Origin: Siderastrea siderea
Taxonomy: Eukaryota; Cnidaria; Anthozoa; Scleractinia; Rhizangiidae
Length of the DNA: 64,000 nucleotides
NCBI GenBank assembly: GCA_964030785.1
Contig: OZ034975.1
Span: 21,755,142-21,819,141, forward strand
Reading direction: 5' to 3'
Shown one piece after another: positions 47,201 to 53,804 of the stretch; within the stretch, counting starts at the first letter, position 1, and the number at the start of each line of letters is the position of its first letter. A program made the translations under genes and the position numbers. Under the pieces are notes generated by a model. That model ran no database searches and had not been told where the DNA came from. It saw nothing but the letters and a program-made list of their open reading frames with translations.

Positions 47201-47391
47201 CAGACTTCTTTCTAGACTAGTGAAGGACACTAGCCAGTCTCTAACTCTGCCCATAATACTCCCTATCAGGCTATTTTAGGCTTGACGATATTTTCTTTTC
47301 AACCTTCAGGTTTCACTTTGCGGCTCGGTCTTGGGAAACTGTCAGGAAGTCAAGTTTGATCTCAGAGTATAACAGACTTCTTTGCACGTAA
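9796..47391 (+). CDS. SMG9: SMG9, nonsense-mediated mRNA decay factor, 17 exons
   Basis: SMG9 pairs with SMG8 to bind and restrain the SMG1 kinase, which phosphorylates UPF1 in nonsense-mediated decay. Seventeen exons joined by matching phases give 1437 nt, 478 aa plus stop; human SMG9 has 520 aa. An Arg/Gly-rich N terminus and a low-complexity segment with MKTPIILTKP come first. A G-like domain follows: DFLVVGIVGAQGVGKS (P-loop about residues 178-185), QTCGIDMAVTQERV, LLDTQPLLS (about 234-242) and VVQDWFTDLN (about 288-296). Then come KTAEMLKPS, VFVYNKAAREDF, VYLVPL and the closing HTLTERNWFHFAARSWETVR. The GTPase-like fold in this family is degenerate outside the P-loop. Introns are 0.16-11.7 kb and carry nearly all the mobile elements of the window. 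Exon 4 has two possible donors. Confidence 0.95.
10438..10800 (+). repeat. Direct duplication, copy 1
   Basis: About 360 bp beginning near GGTTTGCGCTGTTTACAT is repeated at 11801-12185 with scattered differences. The two copies flank the TTAA-bounded element at 10871-11526. Confidence 0.7.
10871..11526. mobile_element. TTAA-flanked inverted-repeat element (piggyBac/Kolobok-like MITE)
   Basis: The left end is TTAA|GGACGTTCGCG and the right end CGCGAACGTCC|TTAA. The perfect 11-bp inverted ends and TTAA duplications (10867-10870 and 11527-11530) are the signature of TTAA-specific cut-and-paste transposons. The 656-bp interior has no transposase frame, but repeats AACTTCTACAATACAGATTT twice. Confidence 0.85.
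11801..12185 (+). repeat. Direct duplication, copy 2
   Basis: Second copy of the segment at 10438-10800: the same order of GCCAAACTTCATTTTTCCTG, AAAATCCCAATAAAT and ATGCTCTCAGTATTT landmarks. Confidence 0.7.
12455..12560 (+). repeat. Short tandem array of GGCACTATTGTGCCTATTGT units
   Basis: Four to five degenerate copies of a unit of about 18-20 bp (GGCACTATTGTGC) in SMG9 intron 1. Confidence 0.6.
13584..13762. mobile_element. hAT-like MITE, 179 bp, with 8-bp target duplication
   Basis: The left end TAGGCTTTTGTACATTATGC and the right end GCATAATGTACAAAAGCCTA are perfect inverted repeats. ACAAGAAT is duplicated outside both ends (13576-13583 and 13763-13770). An 8-bp duplication suits the hAT superfamily. 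The interior is made of repeated CACTAAAATGCTC units. Confidence 0.85.
14150..14310 (+). repeat. Dispersed repeat with (CCGT)n, copy 1
   Basis: Shares AAAAATTTTGGTT, TGACGTCAGCGTAC, a CCGT microsatellite, CAGACTCTGGGGGAGGGGGA and CCCAAGGCAACCCGACCGGG with 54518-54680, in the same order and orientation. Confidence 0.75.
14760..18023. mobile_element. Foldback element, 3.26 kb, 10-bp target duplication (Mutator-like)
   Basis: CACTCGAGGG is present at both edges (14750-14759 and 18024-18033). The ends are GGGTGTTACTAAAACG and CGTTTTAGTAACATCC. The inverted arms are about 260 bp (14760-15025 and 17805-18023) and built of CGAGTAACGCAGTA-type tandem units. A 9-10-bp duplication with long arms suits Mutator-like elements. 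No transposase frame is visible. A second foldback (16110-17765) sits inside. Confidence 0.85.
16110..17765. mobile_element. Inner foldback element with GGATCGGATC arms
   Basis: Left arm CGTTGACAAAATCCGGATCG; right arm, read in reverse, CGTTGACAAAACCAGGATCG. The arms extend inward over several hundred bp: CTAGAGGGAGAGATC at 16401 pairs with GATCTCTCCCTCTAG at 17339. The outer parts are tandem copies of a unit near GGATCGGATCGGACTCACAAAACCC. No target duplication was found by eye. Confidence 0.75.
18036..20150. other. SMG9 intron 1, right part
   Basis: AT-rich sequence with no conserved coding frame. The string GCTTTTAGGCTTGGCTAAATC at about 19307 recurs at about 56028, so a repeat boundary lies there. 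Small frames at 18823-19200 and 19663-19860 have no recognisable homologue. Confidence 0.4.
20180..20720 (-). mobile_element. Rearranged non-LTR retrotransposon remnant
   Basis: The minus-strand frame 20190-20528 joins an endonuclease-start-like stretch (IRCWNVRTMAETMRT) directly to a reverse-transcriptase C-terminal tail (RTWRRTVEKERDKAGW), so two ends of the element are fused. The sequence at 20570-20720 matches the 5' region of the larger LINE near 30460-30640. Dead copy. Confidence 0.65.
21562..21642 (+). CDS. SMG9: SMG9 exon 2
   Basis: Acceptor ACTTGCAG, donor GACAGG|GTAAAA, 27 codons in phase 0. Encodes MKTPIILTKPAADR, the conserved SMG9 N-terminal motif (human QKTPIILSKPPAER). Confidence 0.92.
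22616..22643. repeat. Perfect 28-bp palindrome
   Basis: CCACCCTACCTACA is followed at once by its exact reverse complement, with no spacer. It lies in SMG9 intron 2, 50 bp before exon 3. Confidence 0.9.
22694..22734 (+). CDS. SMG9: SMG9 exon 3 (41-nt microexon)
   Basis: Acceptor TTGTACTAG, donor CCAAG|GTAACA. Encodes GQETPVKQILIKPR, which matches the human KPIVLMKPREE stretch. It changes phase from 0 to 2, which exon 4 requires. Confidence 0.82.
23727..23884 (+). CDS. SMG9: SMG9 exon 4 (two possible donors: 23884 or 23941)
   Basis: Acceptor GCCTGAAG after a TTAACTAAT branch-like sequence. The frame runs DTSQEGVARPSAAQPAVRKT into a Ser/Thr/Gln-rich tail, the low-complexity part of SMG9. A 57-bp tandem duplication copies the donor ACAACAACAG|GTAATA. 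Using the second copy adds 19 in-frame residues (497 aa in total). Both donors leave phase 1. Confidence 0.8.
23839..23953 (+). repeat. 57-bp tandem duplication spanning a splice donor
   Basis: ACACAGTCTCACAGC... through GGTAATAAAAAC occurs twice with a 57-bp period (first copy from about 23839, second from about 23896). The copies differ at one visible base (GTGGC versus ATGGC). Confidence 0.9.
24324..24451 (+). CDS. SMG9: SMG9 exon 5
   Basis: Acceptor TTTTGAAG, donor TTAGAG|GTATAC. Encodes the stretch ending LVKILDENLQWNDTALE, equal to human KLVDDQMNWCDSAIE before the G domain. Confidence 0.93.
24824..24936 (+). CDS. SMG9: SMG9 exon 6 (P-loop)
   Basis: Acceptor CCATTTAG, donor TCAAG|GTACTG. 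Encodes DQTDFLVVGIVGAQGVGKS; GAQGVGKS is the P-loop (human GLQGTGKS). Confidence 0.97.
25747..25783 (+). CDS. SMG9: SMG9 exon 7 (37-nt microexon)
   Basis: Acceptor CTTTTCCAG, donor GTGCAG|GTTAGC. Encodes SPLFPVQSRQVQ, which aligns with human YVFRAQSAEMKE. Its length repairs the phase between exons 6 and 8. Confidence 0.85.
26058..26132 (+). CDS. SMG9: SMG9 exon 8
   Basis: Acceptor TTGTTTTAG, donor ACCCAG|GTTAAG. Encodes NQTCGIDMAVTQERVILLDT (human NQTSGIDFFITQERIVFLDT). Confidence 0.96.
27023..27118 (+). CDS. SMG9: SMG9 exon 9
   Basis: Acceptor CACCATTCAG, donor ATCCAG|GTATTG. Encodes PLLSAALLDRLIHHDRNIPP (human PILSPSILDHLINNDRKLPP). Confidence 0.96.
27281..27366 (+). CDS. SMG9: SMG9 exon 10
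   Basis: Acceptor TTTCTTCAG, donor ATAAG|GTAATT. Encodes SLQVVTFLLTVCHVILVVQD then WFTDLN, the best conserved SMG9 block. Confidence 0.97.
27460..30650 (-). mobile_element. Dead non-LTR retrotransposon (LINE) in SMG9 intron 10
   Basis: Read on the minus strand from about 30300 down. An AP-type endonuclease comes first (GICLLGIQETRWIGTGKR; SDHHLLVAKLRLKLRK near 29560). The reverse transcriptase follows (GKAPGEDEICGEMLKAGG near 28860; NEQAGFRKGRSCIDHIF; LYVDFEKAFDSLHRETL near 28530; GVKQGCILTPFLF; the catalytic box as FAGD near 28220). The C-terminal tail contains EFTYMGSKVSIDGDSGKD and RRWRWLDHVLRM and runs to about 27460. The frame is broken at least four times and the second catalytic Asp of FADD is Gly, so it is inactive. 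It resembles the RTE/BovB-type elements often mislabelled craniofacial development protein 2; the clade is an inference. A (CAA)n tract at about 30752 flanks its 5' side. Confidence 0.88.
30968..32783 (+). mobile_element. 1.8-kb dispersed repeat, copy 2
   Basis: Starts near CATAGGCGCGCAATACGCGC and ends near TGACGTCATTGGCTAAAAAC. It is an inverted near-copy of 4255-6105 and a direct copy of the broken element at 34070-37345. It includes a poly-C tract at 31047. The frames at 31299-31493 and 31498-31722 are conserved between copies but resemble no known protein. Confidence 0.7.
32837..32902 (+). CDS. SMG9: SMG9 exon 11
   Basis: Acceptor TTTTATCCAG, donor CTCAAG|GTAAGA. Encodes LLKTAEMLKPSSASHGTHES (human FLQTAEMVKPSTPSPSHESS). 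It lies about 50 bp past the end of the dispersed repeat. Confidence 0.95.
33060..33970. repeat. Poly-C/poly-G and CCCGGG-rich repeat region
   Basis: A poly-C run near 33067 and a poly-G run near 33950, with CCCGGGG strings at about 33191, 33218 and 33836 and shared GTGGGGCATT pieces. This is probably MITE debris. It contains a small frame (see 33271). Confidence 0.45.
33271..33469 (+). other. Small unassigned reading frame MEDFIAKNQQ
   Basis: An ATG opens MEDFIAKNQQFVADWIVCQG and runs 66 codons to a stop. Composition and helix-like pattern look protein-like, but I recognise no family. A weak donor (GTGGAG|GTTTCC) lies at about 33348. It sits in SMG9 intron 11 on the same strand, so it could be a pseudogene fragment or chance. 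Confidence 0.2.
34611..34787. mobile_element. Long hairpin MITE inside copy 3
   Basis: ACGGGCGTAAATTTAACTGG on the left is complemented by CCAGTTAAATTTACGCCCGT on the right. The arms run almost to the centre (GTTGAAAGTTTTCAAC). Copy 2 lacks this block, so it is an insertion. Confidence 0.8.
35190..36845. mobile_element. Foldback element with ACTGCGG tandem arms
   Basis: The left arm has GGTCAGTATAAAAT, then (GACTGCG)n, GGACTGGGTATAAAAC, and AAAAATTGCTGTACTG. The right arm repeats the series in reverse (CAGTACAGCAATTTTT to TTTTATACTGACC). The central part holds GGGCTGGCCCGGTTAGCAG repeats. It is inserted in dispersed-repeat copy 3. No transposase is visible. Confidence 0.75.
38274..38384. repeat. 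Hairpin repeat with CTGACGA...GAAAC core
   Basis: GGATTTATCAACTGAG on the left pairs with CTCAGTTGATAAATCC on the right. The loop contains CTGACGA (38301-38307), a 3-bp stem candidate and GAAAC (38321-38325). Same plan as the hairpin at 9340-9455, but with different arms. Confidence 0.65.
39025..39110 (+). repeat. GACCCCGTCCTGACGGC repeat, copy 1
   Basis: ACTAGACCCCGTCCTGACGG recurs at about 41078-41103 (ACCAGACCCCGTCCTGACGG), and a degenerate version precedes it. It abuts CATAGGCCCGCAATGCG, which resembles the end of the 1.8-kb dispersed repeat. Confidence 0.5.
40216..41610. other. SMG9 intron 11, right part
   Basis: No conserved coding sequence. The frames at 40407-40637 and 40679-41047 show no homology I recognise. 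It contains the second GACCCCGTCCTGACGGC repeat. Confidence 0.4.
41611..41654 (+). CDS. SMG9: SMG9 exon 12 (44-nt microexon)
   Basis: Acceptor GGTTCAACAG, donor ACGTAG|GTAAGG. Encodes LGSSNDSDEHYPNV, equivalent to human SSGSDEGTEYYPHL. Phases 2 in and 1 out fit exons 11 and 13. Confidence 0.9.
41878..41985 (+). CDS. SMG9: SMG9 exon 13
   Basis: Acceptor CACTTGCAG, donor CTACAAA|GTAAGT. Encodes VFVYNKAAREDFHPDNLSSM (human VFLQNKARREDFCPRKLRQM). Confidence 0.96.
42597..42701 (+). CDS. SMG9: SMG9 exon 14
   Basis: Acceptor CTGTTTCAG, donor AAGCAG|GTAAAT. Encodes a segment ending DDMNVYLVPLYQPQA (human SEVNLFLVPFMDSEA). Confidence 0.92.
43233..43312 (+). CDS. SMG9: SMG9 exon 15
   Basis: Acceptor TTCGTACAAG; the donor AATCAG|GTCTCT is weak. 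Encodes YQGNPNFEVVLQMLRNQ (human YRGHPSFQSLVSKLRSQ). The weak donor is chosen because it gives exactly the human spacing to the next exon. Confidence 0.87.
43739..43794 (+). CDS. SMG9: SMG9 exon 16
   Basis: Acceptor TTATTGCAG, donor AACTG|GTAAGA. Encodes TFSVHRHLLTHHTLTERN and two bases of Trp (human LSHTILTEKNW). Confidence 0.93.
44355..44505 (+). repeat. tRNA-derived SINE
   Basis: A tRNA-like head has an A-box region CTCAGTGGTAGAGCATCTGG and a B-box-like GGTCATAGATTCAACTCC. It is followed by a tail CCTGTGTCATTAACTGATTA. The same tail occurs without the head at 44185-44240. The anticodon arm does not fold into a standard seven-base loop, so it is not a working tRNA gene. Confidence 0.6.
44925..46505 (+). 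repeat. Minisatellite with 32-bp unit
   Basis: About 49 tandem copies of a 32-bp unit near CGAGTCAGAGCCATCCACTG plus TGAGGCTTTCCA, more degenerate at the left end. It lies in SMG9 intron 16. The unit is not a multiple of three, so the open frames across it cycle through all phases and are not genes. Confidence 0.93.
47310..47391 (+). CDS. SMG9: SMG9 exon 17 (last coding exon)
   Basis: Acceptor CAACCTTCAG. Completes the Trp codon and encodes FHFAARSWETVRKSSLISEY and NRLLCT then TAA (human FHYAARIWDGVRKSSALAEY). AATAAA at 47794-47799 is a possible poly(A) signal. Confidence 0.96.
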
Positions 47392-48657
47392 TATATGTGC
47401 TATCAAGAAATCAAACAGAAGTGACTCGGCTGTCTCAGAAGTGGCAAAAAACAATATTTCTACCTGAGGAATTATTACTTCTTAGACTGTCATCTCCTAA
47501 TTTTTTAGCACTGAAAGATCGCGAGAAGAACAAAGCGTGAAGCGCAAGCTGCGACTAGCGATTTAGTTAGTCAACGAAGAACCAAATTTTCTCTGAAAAG
47601 GACTTGTTATCCTACAATCCAGATAAGAAACTTGCGTGAGTGAGTTATTCTCCGCTTTTGTCTCGCATGTATTTTGCCGTCTTGATGGGCTTAGTTATAG
47701 CGACAATTTGAACGTCTTTTACCAAATATCTGTAATCTCATCACAAATATCAAATCAGTGTAAATATTTTTTTTGCGATAAGAAGATTAACTAAATAAAA
47801 AACCGAAATATTTATTGTCGTTGACGCCTTAGATCTGAGATGGCATCAAAACACCAGAAATTAGCGGATAAAGCAGTGTTTTGTTTACTGTCATGCGTCG
47901 TTACTATTCAATCACTCCTAACGCCAGGCAAACTTTTTTAAACTCTAGACCACGCAAAATCGAGAGTTGGAAATATCGGCGCCGGTAAAATTACAAATCT
48001 GGTCCCTAGAGCCCGTGCGCGTTTAAGGTCAGCGGGAACGAAACGCTACATTTTGCATTCTTGTTGCTGACCAAAAGGAATGCGGCCTCTGGGAACGAGA
48101 AGGTGTCTGAATACAGTTTGAGCGCGCGACGATTTGTACTGCCGACGTAAGTTAGCGCTCGCGCAATTCACAGCGGTGAAACGCACGACGCGTGCGCAAT
48201 TCCCGCCATAATTGTACAGAGAAAAATACCGACAAATGTCGAAAGTTTCACTTTAACCCGCAAAACTTAACGCCGTTTCTGAAAACTTAAGCTTTTTACG
48301 TCGAGTGTGTGCTGAAAATGAAGTAACTGACATCCACAAGTTTTATCGGCGTAAAGTTCGGTTTATAGGGAAATTTTCTGCGTCGTTTTCATACGAACTT
48401 CACGCTCGTAAACTCAAACTTCAAGGCTCTGGAAGACCGGAAGTGACGTAACTGTTTGCGTTTGACTGCTGTGAACGCGCCCAAAGCTTAAAGAAAAAAC
48501 AAACATGGCGCCTGTACAGCAATCGTTTTATTTTGTCCAGTGAAGATTGTGCGAGTGTTATTTTCCGTCTTAACGATCAGACAGTTTGTTATGTGTGAAA
48601 AACATTTGTTTTTCAATGTGTTAAAGGTAAAATTATTGAAAAATCCCCTGCCTTTCT
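47392..48657. other. SMG9 3' flank, no gene seen
   Basis: No conserved frame. Contains the candidate SMG9 3' UTR and GC-richer stretches near 47990-48200. Confidence 0.4.
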
Positions 48658-48666
48658 GGGATTGTT

Positions 48667-48694
48667 CATTCTTGTCCCCAGAGCTGCGATGCTT

Positions 48695-48726
<32 letters not shown>

Positions 48727-48918
48727 GGGTCCGAAAGCAGGAAGTCCGCGAATCACGGACTTCCGGCTTTCTGCGCACCCTCAGAAATTTGAAACAATGA
48801 CGGTTACTATCGGTTACAAAAATGGGCAGCTATTGCGCTTGCGCTTTATCCTGGCCCCCGCCAGAGCTATCGATCCGTGGCCCCGCCCAAAAGGATCGCA
48901 GCTCTGGGGACGAGAATG
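48667..48918. mobile_element. Mutator-like MITE, 252 bp, 9-bp target duplication
   Basis: GGGATTGTT flanks both sides (48658-48666 and 48919-48927). Inverted ends of about 65 bp start CATTCTTGTCCCCAGAGCTG and end CAGCTCTGGGGACGAGAATG. No coding capacity. Confidence 0.87.
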
Positions 48919-49573
48919 GGGATTGTTTGTATGGATCGAGGACCTGTCAAATGCAACTCATGCGTAGTTAGCCAGAAAACTGTGACTGCATTGTTTAGTG
49001 GAAACGCACTGATTTCTACGGAACCGCTTATTGGAATTTAATGAATACCAGTTCAGAACACGTGCAACTCGCCTACAAACAAAACTTGAATTGTGACAGA
49101 AGGCACGTTCAGAAAACGTTAAAATGCAAAACACCAATTTACAGAAGATCTCTGTCAGAATTTCACGAGAGTAGTGTCAATAGGCCAGTATTTTTCGGAA
49201 TTTTCGAGAGAAAAATGATGGAAATAACCTAATGACTGGGTTTTCAAAAAATAAATCAAACCCATTATTCTATGCAGGTTTAGTACCAGCCGTGTTGCCA
49301 TGGCAACGGTACTTAGCCCAATAAAACATATCAAAATATAATCTTTTTTTTAGTTGAACTGGCATCTTGCCAATTTTGGCTGCCCAACTGCCAGTGGTTT
49401 GAAAAAAACAATAACGCATAGGTACAAGAAAACTGTGTTCGGCTTAATAGCGGAGCCTGCGGGCAAAGCCCGCCAGCGGAGCTCCATTGCTAAGGAAATT
49501 TGGTAATGTATCGATGTTCACCGCGGCAAAACGTCTGCGCATGCGTTCACTTCGGCCATTTCCGGTTTCGAGC

Positions 49574-49682
49574 ATGTTGTTCATTTTCATTCGGTGTGCT
49601 TTCGGTGATAACGCGTTCGAAGATTATTTGTATGGATTAACAGCTGCAGATGAAAGAAGCAACGACGACGGATGTATGGAAG
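49574..49682 (+). other. Possible orphan first exon
   Basis: An ATG opens MLFIFIRCAFGDNAFEDYLY, with an acidic continuation, up to a good donor GGAAG|GTATGT. No later exon on the plus strand could be joined and no family is recognised. It may be the first exon of an unrecognised gene or chance. Confidence 0.22.
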
Positions 49683-49689
49683 GTATGTA

Positions 49690-51177
49690 GGCGTTAATTT
49701 ATTGCATTTATTTGTATAGGGGCTGGACGGGAGACCTCGTTTTGATCGAAATACCTGGCCCAATTTCCAATTTCGAGTAGCCGCCATTTTTGCCAGTTGT
49801 GATTATTTCAACTTTCAACTATATCCTTCCATCACTTTGAATATAATATATCATGAATCCGTTGTTTTCTGTTTCTGCGTGTTTCTGATTAATTTAGAGC
49901 AGTCTAAACTTTCCTGAAAACGGGCCCACAAACCTTACTCGAAAGTGAGCGTATGCGTTATAAAGTTCACCCCTAAAATTCGACGAGATCTCTTAAACAG
50001 CTGCTAATATCGCTGCGCTCTTGTTTTTGTAGTATAAATTTAATTTTAATTTAGTTTTTTCAGCTGAAAATTTGCGTGAAGGTAAATAAAAACGTTCAAA
50101 TGCTGAACTTCTCATATATAAAATACGAGGAGATGTTGTCACGAACTGTTTATGAAAATGTTTCTACAAAAATGCAAGAAAAAGCTGTTGAGCCTTCTGA
50201 AAGGTGAACTACCCATTGAACTATCCTACACATAGCGACTTCAAATGTACATGTAGCAGTAACAATGAAGATTGTGATAACAAGTTTTTGTTTGGAAGTG
50301 TCTATTTCTTGACAACACTATCTGGATCACGATGGAAAAATAGATAAACAAATTACATTTACTTTTGGGAAGATGATAGAACTGTTAAATATAAACTGCA
50401 TTAGCTGAGTTTGCTCAAGTTGGAAAATGTTAATAGCTCTTTTTCTTGGCAAACAGATCTTGCTGTATAGTAGTAGTACACTGTGCTGTCTTGATAGAAT
50501 TATCTTATTTAAATTAGTGTGCCCTGTGAGGGTATAAAGCATGCAAATCATGGCCCATTTTAGTATGCAATTAGCTTTCAAAGCACAGAAAAGTGGCTTG
50601 TTCTGCAAACCATTTGAAAATTTCTTGATTGAATTTGTACAGTAGTACGATAAAATAATACCAAAACATCAAGCATTGCTTTTTTTTGCTAATAATACTG
50701 TCATATTCTCCTAAGTGTGGACACATGATGGAAAAACATGTTCTAGTAATTATTGGGTGTCAAATGTGACATGTTTGGCTGCCAATTGCCATAAACCTTT
50801 GAATTCTGAAGGCCGTTAGGGCATGTCTTGTTAAAATGGTAGGTGTCTAGAAAATGAAGAAGACCTAGAAAATGTAGATGTTAGGTTTTTTTCCTTTACC
50901 GTGTTTTATCACAGTATAAAACACACTGGTGAGGCACTCTAGGGCACAAGGTACAAAAGGTTTCTGTGAGATAACGCAAACTCCTTTACAAATGAAGAAA
51001 ATGTATATTAGAAAACAAAAAAGTTAACCGTGGTTTGTTCTGTTACAAAACATCTGCAATTAGCAAGTGATGAAGGAGAAATACTTGTCTGCAGCTTGTG
51101 TTTCACTGTACCCTTCTTTTGAGCTCTCGTTACTTGCTTGCATGCTTTTGAACGGAACAAACCATGGTGAAGGCTTT
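49690..51177. other. Intergenic stretch, no gene seen
   Basis: AT-rich sequence with no conserved frame on either strand. Confidence 0.4.
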
Positions 51178-51183
51178 TTTATT
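51178..51183 (-). terminator. Candidate poly(A) signal of the 51-54 kb gene
   Basis: AATAAA on the minus strand, starting 7 nt after the stop codon at 51191-51193. Confidence 0.45.
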
Positions 51184-51190
51184 TGTTAAT

Positions 51191-52305
51191 TTAATATTTT
51201 ACAAAAGTAAGTGAACAAATATTAAAGTGAAGGGACAATTGCTGCTTTACAAAAAATAGTAGCTCCTCAATTTTATCTATGTGAGACATGCCAATCGTGG
51301 CTCCAACATGACCATGCAGGTGTCTGTCCATGATGAGTATTTCATTGTTCCTTCCAACGAGGCTGATGGTCATGCCATTCATAATTACAATACCAGCAAG
51401 ATTTTCTTCTTGTGTGAGTCTTCTCAAGTAGAAGGCTAAAGAACTTTGTGGGACTGCTGGATTTTCACTCAAAATTGACAAATCAAAGGAGTCTTCGAGT
51501 TCTAGGTCACCGGTAATGTTTGAAAGGAATGCACTTGCATCTCGTACACTGAAGTATCGCCCTACACCCCTGGTTACGCTGTCGTAAATTTGGTTTCCAA
51601 ATGAAATGCAGTTGAGAAATAGATTTGTCCATGAGAGAGGTAGTGAAATAAACTGTGTCAAGGAAAGAGCCAACAACAAAGCAATAAATGTACAAGCATT
51701 AGACCCATTTCTTCCAAATAATGTAGACTGTGAGAGCTGTGGAGGAAAGAACCAGAAAGTAGAGGACTGAAAGGCTGTTTTGAGAATGTAATGTTGAGAA
51801 GGAGGGGTACAGGGATTAACAGAATTTGCTGAGTGGTGTTGGGTTTGGGAAGATGGCTGTGTTGTCTGCTGTGGTTGTGTTGGCTGCTGGGGTTGTGTTA
51901 TCTGCTGAGGTTGTGTTGGCTGCCGAGGTTGTGTTGGCTGCCGTGGCTGTGTTGGCTGTTGTGGTTGTGGAACAACAAAGGAATTTAATGGAGCAGGCTG
52001 AATTGACTGTACTGGATATGCATTACTTGTTTGCGGCTGTGTGACATGAAATGAAGCAATTTCACTGTCAATATGTGATTCCCAAGCTGCTGATTGGTAG
52101 TAGGCAGGATCAGTCATGCTGCGAAGGTGATTAATAAAGTCTTGTTCATCGCTGTCATCATTGTTGCTTGTATCTCTTGGAGTGGATGGTGAAGATTGAC
52201 TTGTTCGCTTCAGTAATCCTTCATTGAATGATGCTGCTAGGTTATTGACAGTATTGGAAAGATGGGGGGTGCAATTGGAATGATCTGTTAGTGCAAATAC
52301 ACATT
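51191..52305 (-). CDS. Last exon: Pro/Gln repeat and C-terminal peptidase-like domain
   Basis: Open from the acceptor CACGGACAG (52306) to TAA at 51191. Numbered from the internal Met at 52117, residues 51-90 are a QPTQPRQPTQPQQ repeat. Residues 129-150 are SQSTLFGRNGSNACTFIALL (candidate Cys 142). Residues 241-276 run from AGIVIMNGMT to MDRHLHGHVGATIG (Asp 264, His 266, His 268). The long open frame suggests selection until recently, or an intact gene whose upstream splicing I have misread. Confidence 0.65.
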
Positions 52306-52530
52306 CTGTCCGTGGAAATAAAAGAGTGGTTAGTTAGTATCACACTTTTTTGGCTATTAATCACCTGTATGGCTATTTCTATTGTTTTGATTTCAGGAAA
52401 TAACATCGTTTAAGTGGTAATATACACTATTTCACGGTCCAAGGAAAATTACTCACGACTGTTTACATGACAGTAGTTGTATTGTCAGTTTTCAGTAACT
52501 GAGAAGTGAGCCTTGTAAAATCATGCCTAC

Positions 52531-52774
52531 CTAAAATATGCCAATGTGTGCAGTAAAACAACAGTTCGCTGTTCTTGAACAGCAGCATGTTCACTGCTAA
52601 CTCTTGCATCATTTCTTTTTATAGAATTCGGGATGGTACTGTAGAGACCTGGAGCATGTTTATCAGCAAAGGCTCTCATGGCAGCAGGGTCATATATCGG
52701 TGTTGGGTTGTCTGTGGCATAGTGGTTGAACAAGGAAGACTGAAATTGTTCCACCAGCTGTTCAAAAGATGGGT
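52531..52774 (-). CDS. Exon 3 of the 51-54 kb gene
   Basis: Acceptor TTTCTTCTCACAG, donor ATTTTAG|GTAGGC. Encodes DPSFEQLVEQF, FADKHAPGLYSTIPNSIKRN and EQRTVVLLHTLAYF. Ends in phase 2. Confidence 0.65.
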
Positions 52775-52990
52775 CTGTGAGAAGAAATAAATTTTTAAAT
52801 TAGATTCTCAGGCCAATATTTTAGGTGCACCAGTTTTAAAAAGCCAAGATTTTATCAAATAGCACCAAGACTAGCAGTAACTATCTACAGGCCACTCCAA
52901 TAAAAAATATTGTAAATAGGTAAAATTAAGGAAAATAAAGATTGTTGTTGTTGTTGTTACCATACATTACTATTTTTTGTTATGACTTAC

Positions 52991-53300
52991 CATAACTTAG
53001 TTGCTTGAAAGCTTTGGACATCTGATTCCAGACGTTGTTATCAATCATGTCATCCCCATTTGATGTAATTTTTACCATCCCAAATGCTGTTTCAATTTCC
53101 TCCCAGGACTTTTCACTTTGAAGATGTATATTGCAGATCTCTGCCAATGAGTCTAACCTTGTAAACAGACTTGTGAAATGTGAATGTGTATCTTGCAGCT
53201 TTTTCTCTATACTTCCATTGTCATCCCTGTCCATCATCATCTGTACTTGTTGCATGTTATCATGTAGTCTCAGAATTGGTGACCCAGTAAATTTCAATAT
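52991..53300 (-). CDS. Exon 2 of the 51-54 kb gene
   Basis: Acceptor AACCCTTAG, donor TTATG|GTAAGT, 310 nt. Encodes ILKFTGSPILRLHDNMQQVQ and a helical acidic stretch ending AFKQLSY. Phase 0 in, 1 out. Confidence 0.68.
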
Positions 53301-53804
53301 CTAAGGGTTTACAGGGTTTATTCTTTTGTCAGAAGAGACTACTCGAACAGTAAAGACAGAAAATAAAAGATAGGCTAATACAAAGATGGAGGCTCTGTTT
53401 GTTAGGAATTGTTTCAAGATAACAAAAGCAAAAATCCCCTGGGTCTCTGTTTGGCTACATTGTTAATCCCTTTTTGGAATGGTTTATTAGCTTGAACCTT
53501 TAAAAAAAACAATTATGACTTTGTTACAACTGGCAAGCAAATTAAAATGTACATTTTGTTTCTGCAATATTTTATGTAGTAGATATAACAATACACAACA
53601 CAAACCTGCTGCAATTCATGACCTTTGCTGTTTGACTGATCTTCCTTTTGAGACTGTAAATAAAATTAGGAAACCATTTAAGTTCAATTTAATTATGTAA
53701 GTAAGTTATTAAATGAATTTTATTATAAATTGAGTTATAATGAGAAGAAGATATCCTCAATACGGATATAGATACAATTTAAATTGTTTTGTTTTCTGGC
53801 TCAC

